64,000 nt of DNA from Opitutaceae bacterium (GTDB taxonomy: Bacteria; Verrucomicrobiota; Verrucomicrobiia; Opitutales; Opitutaceae): NCBI GenBank assembly GCA_005792355.1, contig SXSC01000065.1, positions 1 to 64,000 on the forward strand. Direction: 5' to 3'. Below, piece after piece: positions 49,982 to 57,863 of this stretch. The position numbers were made by a program, and so were the translations under genes. The first letter of the stretch is position 1; every line of letters begins with the position of its first letter. The notes under the pieces are model-generated. The model was not told where the DNA came from, searched no databases, and saw only the letters and a program-made list of their open reading frames with translations.

Positions 49982-51739
49982 ATGCGCTGGAACCATACGC
50001 TCCTCCCGGTCGCGGAGGTGGAGGCACTGAGCAAGCGAGCCGGCGTGAGCCGGGTGCTGGCGGAGTTGCTGTTGCGCGCGGGCCTGGGTGACGGCGACGC
50101 GGCGGCGGCGTTTCTGCAACCGGCGCTCGCCGGGCTGAACGACCCGTTTTTGCTGCACAATCTCGAGGCGGCGGCGACGCGCCTGCGCCAGGCGATCGCC
50201 AATCGCGAGCAGGTGGCCGTGCTCGGCGATTACGATGTCGACGGGGTGAGCAGCACCGCGCTGCTGGTGATGGTGCTCCGGCGCTTCGGGTTGAACCCGC
50301 GCTTTGTCGTGCCGCGGCGCTCCGAGGATGGCTATGGGCTGTCGCGCAGCGCGATCGACCGGGCGCTGGAGGCCGGCCGCCCGGACCTGTTCATCGCGCT
50401 CGACTGCGGTACCAATTCACATGCCGAGGCCGCATACCTGCGCGGCCAGGGCATCGATGTGATGGTGATTGATCATCATCGTTCGACCGAAAAGGCGCTT
50501 GATCAATGTCTGTTGATCAACCCGCACGTCCACGCGAACACGACCGGAAGCGACGGCGCGTGGCGCAACCTTTGCACGGTCGGCCTGGTGTTCAAGCTCT
50601 GCCATGGGCTGTTGAAACAACTCCGGGTCGAGAATCACCCGGTCGCGTTTCGGATCAAATTGCGCGACCATCTGGATTTGGTGGCGATGGGCACGATTGC
50701 CGATCTGGTGCCGTTGCGGGGGGAGAATCGCATCCTCGCGCGGCACGGTCTGCGCATTTTGCAGGAAACGCAGCGGCCCGGCCTGCGCGCCCTGATGGAC
50801 GTGGCGGGGGTCAAGCCGGCGCAGGGGATTACCCCGACGGATATTTCGTTTCGCATCGGGCCGCGGATCAATGCGAGCGGCCGCCTGGCCGACGCGGCGC
50901 TCTCGGTCGAGTTGTTGCTTAGCGATGACGAGAAATTCTGCCGGGAGACGGCGCAGCAGCTGGACACCTTTAATCGCGAACGGCAGGAAATCGAGCGGGT
51001 GATCACCGAGCAGGCGGAGCGCAGCATCGAGCAGCAGTTCAGCGCCCTCGCGGGCGTGGTGTTGTTTGCCGAGAACTGGCATCCCGGGGTGGTGGGCGTG
51101 GTGGCGGGGCGGGTCACCCGCAAGTATAACCGGCCCTGTGTCGTGCTCGGCAACGAAGGCGACATGGCGAAGGGCTCCGGCCGCAGTGTCGATGGTATCA
51201 ACCTGGTCGAGGTGTTGGGGACGTGCTGCGAGCACCTGACGAGTTGGGGCGGGCACCCGATGGCGGTCGGGGTGGCGCTGCCGAAAGTGCACCTGGCGAC
51301 GTTTCGCGCCGGTTTCGCCGAGGCGGTGCGGGTGCACGCGGGCGGGGAGATCGCCGAGGCGCGGCTCGAAATCGCCGTCTGGCTCACGCCCGAGCAGGTC
51401 ACGGAGCGGCTGATGGAGGAATTGGAGACGCTGCATCCGTTTGGTCAGGGCAATCCGGAACCAATTTTCGGAGTGTGCGGAGTGGTTCTCCGTTCGCCGA
51501 CGGAGGTTTTCAAGGAGCAGCATTTTCGCTTTCAAATTGAGGACGGGCGGGGGCGCCGGCTGCACGGCGTCGCGTGGAAACTCGCGCATCGCCGCCCGCC
51601 GCCGGGAGTGCCGCTGGACCTCGCGGTCGAGCTGAAGTGGAATCACTTCAACCACCGGAAACTGCTGCAACTTGGCCTGATCGACTGGCGGAAGTCGGTT
51701 CCGGGCCAGCAACCCTGGGCACCGGCGGCGGGGAATTGA
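49982..51739 (+). CDS. recJ: Single-stranded-DNA-specific exonuclease RecJ
   Basis: VAVLGDYDVDGVSSTALLVMVLRRFGLNPRFVVPRRSEDGYGLS... MVIDHHRS... GRINASGRLADA-type DHH/DHHA1 motifs. Confidence 0.95.
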   Translation: MRWNHTLLPVAEVEALSKRAGVSRVLAELLLRAGLGDGDAAAAFLQPALAGLNDPFLLHNLEAAATRLRQAIANREQVAVLGDYDVDGVSSTALLVMVLRRFGLNPRFVVPRRSEDGYGLSRSAIDRALEAGRPDLFIALDCGTNSHAEAAYLRGQGIDVMVIDHHRSTEKALDQCLLINPHVHANTTGSDGAWRNLCTVGLVFKLCHGLLKQLRVENHPVAFRIKLRDHLDLVAMGTIADLVPLRGENRILARHGLRILQETQRPGLRALMDVAGVKPAQGITPTDISFRIGPRINASGRLADAALSVELLLSDDEKFCRETAQQLDTFNRERQEIERVITEQAERSIEQQFSALAGVVLFAENWHPGVVGVVAGRVTRKYNRPCVVLGNEGDMAKGSGRSVDGINLVEVLGTCCEHLTSWGGHPMAVGVALPKVHLATFRAGFAEAVRVHAGGEIAEARLEIAVWLTPEQVTERLMEELETLHPFGQGNPEPIFGVCGVVLRSPTEVFKEQHFRFQIEDGRGRRLHGVAWKLAHRRPPPGVPLDLAVELKWNHFNHRKLLQLGLIDWRKSVPGQQPWAPAAGN

Positions 51740-51864
51740 ACCGCCGGCGGGTCCATTCCCCGTGGTTTGCCTCGGGTTGGCCCAGCGAAGGGCGAGTGTT
51801 CACTTCCGGGAAGTTCCCGCTTGCGCTCGCGGGAGAATCCTTGCTTCTTCTCGCGCTCATTCTC

Positions 51865-51941
51865 GCACCTGTAGCTCAACTGGATAGAGCGCCAGACTAC
51901 GAATCTGGAGGTTAGGGGTTCGACTCCCTTCAGGTGCGCCA
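51865..51941 (+). tRNA. tRNA-Arg (ACG), CCA encoded
   Basis: GCACCTGTAGCTCAACTGGATAGAGCGCCAGACTACGAATCTGGAGGTTAGGGGTTCGACTCCCTTCAGGTGCGCCA; acceptor GCACCTG/CAGGTGC, anticodon loop CTACGAA. Confidence 0.96.
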
Positions 51942-51998
51942 TCTCCGGAGGAGAAGGTGAAAAAGGGGGCGAAAAGGGGACAAAGTTGGCCGAAAATG

Positions 51999-52042
51999 GC
52001 ACGAAAAAGACCGCAGTGATCGGGCTGGCCTTGGTACTGGCG
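51999..52042. repeat. Direct repeat copy A downstream of tRNA-Arg
   Basis: GCACGAAAAAGACCGCAGTGATCGGGCTGGCCTTGGTACTGGCG; imperfect copy of 52841-52883. Confidence 0.6.
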
Positions 52043-52064
52043 TCGCGATTCTTTTTCGCCGTGG

Positions 52065-52718
52065 TCAGGGGCTCTCAGCGATAGTAACCGGACGTTTCGC
52101 GAACAGCCATTTTTTTTCGTTCAGTTGAACGTTGTCCTTTTCCTCGAATTCAGCCGATGGCGCTCGCCATTCGTAAGATGCCCATTTGTCGCCAACGAGG
52201 CGATTTGCCTGCGCGAACAAGAAAAACGGCGTGCTCTTGGGAACCTGAATACGGAACTTGCCGTCCGCGTCGGTCGTCGTTTTTGAAATGGGAAACGGCA
52301 AGTCGACAACGAGCGCGTTGGTCTCTTGCCATTTGTTCAAAACGCTCAACGGAAAGGCGTAAACGGCCACGCTGGAAAATTTGTAGGAGCTGGCGCCGCG
52401 AGTAGTCACGAAAACTTGGCCGGCGTATGTGTCGGAAGCTGTTGTGACACGACTGCTGACGGTGCGTGGTCCCCCGGGTCGCTTCTTCTCGGCTTCAAAT
52501 CGTACTTCGTCTGGCAGAAATTCGTAGCGCAACACCACAGTTCCGGCTGTGTGGCGTATTACGACGTCGGATACGTTAAACTTAGTGATTGTGACGTTCT
52601 TGAAGACGCGGCCATCCGAGATGGCAAGAGCGGGAATTGGCTTGGTTAGGTCGATAGTGTCAGCACCAAACAGCGAGGCAGCGGCGAGCAAGATTGATGT
52701 AAGGAAAAAAAATTTCAT
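52065..52718 (-). CDS. Secreted hypothetical protein with carboxypeptidase-regulatory-like segment
   Basis: MKFFFLTSILLAAASLFGADTIDLTKPIPALAISDGRVFKNVTITKFNVSDVVIRHTAGTVVLRYEFLP... TTTDADGKFRIQVPKSTPFFLFAQANR. Confidence 0.75.
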   Translation of the reverse strand: MKFFFLTSILLAAASLFGADTIDLTKPIPALAISDGRVFKNVTITKFNVSDVVIRHTAGTVVLRYEFLPDEVRFEAEKKRPGGPRTVSSRVTTASDTYAGQVFVTTRGASSYKFSSVAVYAFPLSVLNKWQETNALVVDLPFPISKTTTDADGKFRIQVPKSTPFFLFAQANRLVGDKWASYEWRAPSAEFEEKDNVQLNEKKWLFAKRPVTIAESP

Positions 52719-52840
52719 TTGGACTCCTGTGAATTGGAACTGCCTTTGCGTCCGCGAGCCTCGCGCTGCTGGATGACAAGGCAAGCCCGCGTCTACCTCC
52801 TGATGGCGTCCGTCCGATGGCCTGAAACGGGCAGGAAACG

Positions 52841-52883
52841 CCACGAAAAAGCCCGCCGTGTCGGGCGAAGTCTTGGTGCTGGC
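52841..52883. repeat. Direct repeat copy B
   Basis: CCACGAAAAAGCCCGCCGTGTCGGGCGAAGTCTTGGTGCTGGCG-type sequence matching copy A at most positions. Confidence 0.6.
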
Positions 52884-52970
52884 GGAATTACGCTACCGCT
52901 TTCCTCTCTCAAACGAGAATCTCCAACCAGGTGTTGATTCTTGCTGAAGGTGTGAACACGGAATACAGAT

Positions 52971-53486
52971 TTGCTCGTGAAATTCAATTACCGCGCTCTC
53001 GGGGTGGTGGTGCTCATGGCAGCGGTGCTCATAGGTATAGTCGTGATCTGGTTGGCGATACCGCGAGAAAGTAGTGCCGAAGATAAAGCTAAAGGGCAGT
53101 TGCGGCAGCAGCAGACCGAGGTCCGTATTGCACAGAGAATTGCAACCGAAGCAGCGGTGAAGCAAAAAAAGGAGGCCGAATCCGAGTCGGCAAACTCGCC
53201 TCCACGAGTGAGAGTGAGCAATAGCACTATGGCGGTTCGAATTGAGAATACAGGCACGCAGAACTGGAACCAAATGGTTGTTTACGTTAACGACACTCCA
53301 CCGTTCACGTTCAAAGTAACTGTTGCGGCCCCGGCGGTTGGTGCGGCCGTGAATATCCCGTTGGCGAGTTTTGCGAAAAAGGACGGCACCCGCTTTAACC
53401 CCACTGCGACCAAGGTTACACAAATCTGGGTCGGCGGCGGCGGGCGCGATTTTCAGTCTTTCAACGCTAGCCCGCTAAGTCGCTGA
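52971..53486 (+). CDS. Small single-pass membrane protein of unknown function
   Basis: One TM helix (ALGVVVLMAAVLIGIVVIWLAI), a charged linker and a beta-rich C-terminal domain; no recognised family. Confidence 0.65.
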   Translation: MLVKFNYRALGVVVLMAAVLIGIVVIWLAIPRESSAEDKAKGQLRQQQTEVRIAQRIATEAAVKQKKEAESESANSPPRVRVSNSTMAVRIENTGTQNWNQMVVYVNDTPPFTFKVTVAAPAVGAAVNIPLASFAKKDGTRFNPTATKVTQIWVGGGGRDFQSFNASPLSR

Positions 53487-53698
53487 CTCAAGCCGGTCGC
53501 GCAGGACTGGGCTTACGGGGCCGACGTATCGGCGAGTCCCCGCAGCGCGACTTGCCTTCGATGACTTCGATCAAGACGCGGCGGTGGTATTCGTCGGGCA
53601 GAACGCTGACCAGATGATGACGCAACGCCGTAACTAGCCGACCATCGGGCGTTCGGTCGCCGCCGCCATCGCGTCACTAAGCCGTATCTCGCAGTCCG

Positions 53699-53776
53699 AG
53701 GTGGAGCCCGTTGTCCCCAACGGGCTGACTTGAGAGCGTACGACTCAAAACCCGATGAGGACATCGGGTTCCACCT
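53699..53776. repeat. tRNA-sized cloverleaf-folding repeat element (four-way junction)
   Basis: Closing stem AGGTGGA/TCCACCT with three internal hairpins: GCCCGTTgtccccAACGGGC, TTGAGagcgtacgaCTCAA, AACCCGATgaggacATCGGGTT. Confidence 0.7.
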
Positions 53777-53892
53777 TTCAGTGGTTTCGTCTTCAGAGGT
53801 AAAACGCCCATCGACTGAATGAACACCGCTAAGCCGTATCCATTCAGCCCCAGCCGCAAAAGCGACTCTTGCCCGTGACGGGAAGAAACAGG

Positions 53893-53963
53893 CTGTAGGA
53901 GCGGGTTTATCCCGCGATCCTTCGTTCGGACTGACTTCTGTTCGGCATAAAGCCGCTCCTCCA
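53893..53963. repeat. Dispersed hairpin repeat CTGTAGGAGCGGGTTTATCCCGCG...CATAAAGCCGCTCCTCCA
   Basis: Inverted arms GGAGCGG(G)TTTAT and ATAAAGCCGCTCC; related to 49883-49936. Confidence 0.65.
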
Positions 53964-54037
53964 AACGGTCCACGGACGCTGTTTCCTTGGAGTCGAGTTG
54001 CTGCCGCGAATGATATCGCCTAAACCATTTGGTGACT

Positions 54038-54117
54038 GGGAGGGCGCGTCCCCGGTGAGCCGTGCCGACGGCAGGCATGCCAACGCTCGTAACGGCTCGG
54101 AGGGGACGCCTCGCCCC
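54038..54117. repeat. Long imperfect hairpin
   Basis: GCGTCCCC/GGGGACGC and GAGCCGT/ACGGCTC arms (54046-54063 with 54092-54109), extended by AGGGCG/CGCCC. Confidence 0.65.
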
Positions 54118-54135
54118 ACCCCCAGAACTGAATCG

Positions 54136-54504
54136 TCACGGAGCGAGGGTGCTCGAGACCAGTTTTCTCAAACGGCGTCTCGAGACGCGCAAATGCAAGG
54201 TGCGATGAAAGAAGTGCCGATTGGCCGGGTCGTGAATGAAGTCCTCTTCCTCCCCGGCATATTCCTCAATTCGGGCGATCCGACCAACCCCGCGAATGAA
54301 CTGCCGGTCGGCCGCAAAATAATCCGGATTGAGATTGAGCAGGGGACGAAGAAAGCCCGCCACCGGACGCAACGTAAGCTTGAGCACTGTCGCCTCGAAA
54401 TCGGCCGGATGGACTTCGTGCTGCGCGCAAAATTTCTCTGCAAAGGTCATGATACCAACGGAGTGATCGATGGCGAAACTCGCTTTCCCCTGCTTTCGAC
54501 TCAA
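54136..54504 (-). CDS. Hypothetical protein
   Basis: 122 aa with protein-like composition (IDHSVGIMTFAEKFCAQHEVHPADFEATVLKLTLRPVAGFLRPLLNLNPDYFAADRQFIRGVGRI...). Confidence 0.5.
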   Translation of the reverse strand: MSRKQGKASFAIDHSVGIMTFAEKFCAQHEVHPADFEATVLKLTLRPVAGFLRPLLNLNPDYFAADRQFIRGVGRIARIEEYAGEEEDFIHDPANRHFFHRTLHLRVSRRRLRKLVSSTLAP

Positions 54505-54823
54505 GGAGATTCAACGTAACATTTCATCTGGCGCCCATCGGCGGTTCGCAGGAATCGCGCGGGATCTGGTGCCACGCCCTCCTCTTTAGGTATCGGGACG
54601 CCGCGCTTTGACCGACTGGCCGATCGCGCGCCTCCAAACCTGGCGCAACAGCGGTTTCACGCTCGACGCGGGCGAGGCCCCCGCCGCCGCACGTCGCGCC
54701 GGCCGGCTCCGGGCAGGGCGAACTGTTCGGCGACCACTCTCCGCAGGCTTCCATTTGTCCCAATTCGTTGGCAAAGATACCGCGTGTCTGGTCTGTCGGT
54801 TTCTTCCGCGGGCCATCCCCTAC

Positions 54824-55408
54824 ATGCCTGATTCCTCCAAAGCCATTTTTCTGAGCTACGCCCGCGATGACGCGGCGGCGGCACGGCGCATTGCCGAGGC
54901 GCTGCGCGCTTCGGGCGTGGAAGTGTGGTTCGATGAAAACGAACTGCGCGGTGGCGATTCTTGGGATGCAAAGATCCGCCGCCAGATCGACTCCTGCGCG
55001 TTGTTCATGCCGATGGTTTCGTCGCACACGCAAGAGCGCAGCAAGGGTTACTTCCGCCTCGAATGGAAACTCGCCGTCGACCAGACGCACCTTCTCGCCG
55101 CCGGCGTGCCCTTCATCACCCCGGTGGTCATCGATGCGACGACCGAAGCCACCGCGATTGTCCCGCCCGAATTCATGCGCGTGCAGTGGACGCGGCTGGC
55201 CGACGCGTTGCCGACGACCGATTTCGTCGCCCAAGTGAAACGCCTGCTCGATGCACCGGTGGCCCCGGCTTCGGGCGCAGTTGCTCGCCGTCCCGAGGGG
55301 CAAGTGGTTGCCGCTGGCAACAAGTGGCACGAGCTGAGCCTTGTTTCGGCAAGCGGTTTTCTCTGGGCTCTCTGTGTCTCTGTGGTGCAAATCTGGCTGC
55401 GCGCGTAG
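54824..55408 (+). CDS. TIR-domain protein, probably truncated
   Basis: MPDSSKAIFLSYARDDAAAARRIAEALRASGVEVWFDENELRGGDSWDAKIRRQIDSCALFMPMVSSHTQERSKGYFRLEWKLAVDQTHLLAAGVPFITPVVID; C-terminus runs into repeat-derived sequence. Confidence 0.85.
   Translation: MPDSSKAIFLSYARDDAAAARRIAEALRASGVEVWFDENELRGGDSWDAKIRRQIDSCALFMPMVSSHTQERSKGYFRLEWKLAVDQTHLLAAGVPFITPVVIDATTEATAIVPPEFMRVQWTRLADALPTTDFVAQVKRLLDAPVAPASGAVARRPEGQVVAAGNKWHELSLVSASGFLWALCVSVVQIWLRA
55357..55386. repeat. CTCTGTG-type word repeat at the TIR gene end
   Basis: TTTTCTCTGGGCTCTCTGTGTCTCTGTGGT; same style as 60091-60198. Confidence 0.55.
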
Positions 55409-55498
55409 CGCGCCATTTTTTCCGAGCGCAGCCTCGGAAAAAGCCGCGCTGCTTTCCGTCCGCATCGTGCATTTCTGCAACGATTTTGATCGTTCCCC

Positions 55499-55575
55499 GA
55501 GGAGCGGCGGTTTCCCAACCGCCGAAGAACCGTTGGCCGACCGTATTTGGGCGGTTGGGAAACCGCCCCTCCTTC
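55499..55575. repeat. GGAGGGGCGGTTTCCCAACCGCC inverted repeat
   Basis: GGAGCGGCGGTTTCCCAACCGCC ... GGCGGTTGGGAAACCGCCCCTCC; long near-perfect arms. Confidence 0.8.
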
Positions 55576-55589
55576 GGATGCGGTAGTTT

Positions 55590-55616
55590 TACTTTGTTAC
55601 GTCAGCGAAATTTCCC
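55590..55616. repeat. Copy 2 of TACTTTGTTACGTCWGCGAAATT repeat
   Basis: TACTTTGTTACGTCAGCGAAATTTCCC; compare 33351-33377. Confidence 0.6.
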
Positions 55617-55712
55617 TGGGCTAGATCCGATCCCCCGGGAAATCGATTTTCCTTGAGATTGATCGCCCGGGCCGAGGCGGACACCCCGACTGCCTGGCAG
55701 CACCATTCCGCT

Positions 55713-57137
55713 TTATGATTTTTTCTTGTTCTTGGCCTGACCGGTCTGGGCGCGGGTGGCGGCATCCGCGGCGGCGGGAGAAATTTTTTCGGGAAAACGA
55801 CCCTGGTCGTCCGTGCGCACGATCCATGATTCCAGCTCGGCGCGGAGGCGCAGCAGCGCGGCGGCGTGCCCGGGCTGGGTGGAGCCGGTGAGATTCAGGA
55901 TCTCGTGCGGATCGGCGACCAGGTCGTACAATTGCTCCTCGGGCTGGCGGGGCTGGCTGAGGAAGGCTTGCGTCGGGGTGAGCTTGCCCTCCGCGAAAAG
56001 TTTCGGCACGAGCGTCCACGCGGGGTATTGACGGGCCTTGTACGCGTTGGGCGAGAAGAACGGCACCTCGGGCGTGAAGGTGCGGATGTAGCGGTAGCGG
56101 TCGTCGCGCACCGTGCGCAGACGCATGGCGGTCTCGTCGCAGCGGTCGCGCGCGCCGAAGACGTATTGTTTCGCCGCGGCCACCTGCGCGCCGAGGAAGG
56201 GCACGCCTTGCATTTTGGCGGGCAGCGGCACGCCCGCGAGGCTGAGCAACGTCGCCGGCAGGTCGATCGCTTCGAGCAGCCGGCGGTCCACGGTGCCGGC
56301 GCGATAGTGGGCCGGGGCCGGGAGGCCTTTCGGCCAGCGCACAATCAGCGGCACCCGCAGGCCTTCCTCGTAGCAGAATTGCTTGCCGCGGATGTGGGCC
56401 TCGCCGTTGTCGCCCATGACGATCACCACGGTGTTGTCGGCCAGGCCCTCCCGCTCGAGCTGGCCGAGGAGCTTTTGGATCTTGCCGTCGACGCGACGGG
56501 CGGAGTCGAGGTAGTCGGCGTAGTCCTTCCGGATGACAGGATGATCGGGATAGTACGGCGGCAGCACGACCTTTGCCGGATCGGTGAGGCCCTCCGCGTT
56601 GAATTCGCGGTGGGTCTCCTGAAAGTTCACCTGGGCGTAGAATGGCTGGTGGGAGGCGAGATCGGCCCAGCGGTCGCTCTGGTACAGCGGCGTTTCGGCC
56701 GGGATGAAGTTCCAGTCGGTCTTGCCGGAGGCGCGGAGGCCCAGTTCGGCGGGGAATTCCCGGAGGTTGGCCGTGTAATAGCCGGCGGAACGGAGCCATT
56801 CGGGAAGGGTGCGCACTCCGTCGGGGAGTGGTTGCTTGTTGGGAGTGCGGTGCTGGTGAGCGCCGAGGGTGGTCTGATACATCCCGGTGTTGAAGGCAGA
56901 GCGGGAGGCCGAGCACACCGGGGCGGTGGTGTAGAAGCGCTGGTAGCGCACACCGCTGGCGGCGAGGCGGTCGAGATTCGGCGTGGAGGCGGCCGGCTGT
57001 TCGCCGTAGCAACTGTAGGCGGAGGGTCCCGTGTCCTCGATGATGAGCCAGAGGAAGTTGGGGCGCGCCGGAGCGGCGGCAAAGACCGCGACGGCGGTGA
57101 CCAGAAATGCGAGGAGCAGGGTGAAGCGGGATTTCAT
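55713..57137 (-). CDS. Sulfatase with CSASR (CxAxR) motif
   Basis: RPNFLWLIIEDTGPSAYSCYGEQPAASTPNLDRLAASGVRYQRFYTTAPVCSASRSAFNTGMYQTTLGAHQHRT; VIVMGDNGEAHIRGKQFCYEEGLRVPLIVRWP. Confidence 0.93.
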   Translation of the reverse strand: MKSRFTLLLAFLVTAVAVFAAAPARPNFLWLIIEDTGPSAYSCYGEQPAASTPNLDRLAASGVRYQRFYTTAPVCSASRSAFNTGMYQTTLGAHQHRTPNKQPLPDGVRTLPEWLRSAGYYTANLREFPAELGLRASGKTDWNFIPAETPLYQSDRWADLASHQPFYAQVNFQETHREFNAEGLTDPAKVVLPPYYPDHPVIRKDYADYLDSARRVDGKIQKLLGQLEREGLADNTVVIVMGDNGEAHIRGKQFCYEEGLRVPLIVRWPKGLPAPAHYRAGTVDRRLLEAIDLPATLLSLAGVPLPAKMQGVPFLGAQVAAAKQYVFGARDRCDETAMRLRTVRDDRYRYIRTFTPEVPFFSPNAYKARQYPAWTLVPKLFAEGKLTPTQAFLSQPRQPEEQLYDLVADPHEILNLTGSTQPGHAAALLRLRAELESWIVRTDDQGRFPEKISPAAADAATRAQTGQAKNKKKS

Positions 57138-57221
57138 GAGGACGGGCGGTTGGAGAAAGATCGGGGAACGAGGAAGGCGAAGGAGGCTGAGGGCAACTCT
57201 TTGGTCGCGACGATTTCAGTG

Positions 57222-57299
57222 TCGTTCTCGTTCCTCGTCCTCCTTATCGTTCTCTCAATTCCGCGAGAACGAGGAACGATTACGAGAACGAGGAACGAT
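57222..57299. repeat. GAACGAGGAACGATTACGAGAACGAGG inverted repeat, related to the tract inside imuB
   Basis: TCGTTCTCGTTCCTCGTCCTCCTTATCGTTCTC (57222-57254) and GCGAGAACGAGGAACGATTACGAGAACGAGGAACGA (about 57263-57299). Confidence 0.8.
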
Positions 57300-57375
57300 G
57301 AAAAGCGGATGGCACCTTTGTCTGCAGTTGCCGCGTTTGGTAACTTCCAAGCTAGTGTGCCGACCGCAAAGTAGC

Positions 57376-57451
57376 GTGACAAGTAGCGGCGAGCGCCAGC
57401 GAGTGGAGCGCACCGGTGGTCCACTCGCTGGCGCTCGCAGCTACACGTCAC
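57376..57451. repeat. Near-perfect long hairpin (19-bp perfect stem)
   Basis: GTGACaaGTAGCggCGAGCGCCAGCGAGTGGA-gcgcaccggtgg-TCCACTCGCTGGCGCTCGcaGCTACacGTCAC. Confidence 0.85.
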
Positions 57452-57863
57452 GAAAGTTATTGGTCGCGCCACTAGCGCGCCGCCTTCTGCTTGACCTTCT
57501 TTTTGGTCGCGGCGGGTTCGTCGCCCGCATCGGCGGTGCCCGCGCCATTGTGCGGTGCATTGTGGGTGGGAAGCCACTTGGCGAGCTCGACCTTGGTGCG
57601 GGCGAACTCCGGTTGCGCGGCGAGGCCCAAGCATGATAGGGAACGGGAAAAGGCGGGAAACGGGGACATCACGGGGAAAAAGACGAACGAGGCGGGGCGT
57701 TGGATACAGACGGACGGCTGAGGCGGGACCAATTCTGGATGGAGACTGACTCTATCCGTGCCGATCCGTGGCATCCGTGGTGAGGATTGACGGCCCTCCT
57801 TGGGATGCGACTCCTGGGAAATACCATGGCCAGGGGGACAAATGCGGCTCAGCCTTCCCGGAC

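Noticed and set aside
51643-52002. ORF containing LKGVEPLTSRFVVWRSIQLSYRCEN
   Set aside because: Translation of the reverse complement of tRNA-Arg, a common annotation artefact.
54824-55408. Complete TIR-based anti-phage system (Thoeris, CBASS or similar)
   Set aside because: No partner gene (ThsA, cyclase, STING or Argonaute) nearby and the gene appears truncated.
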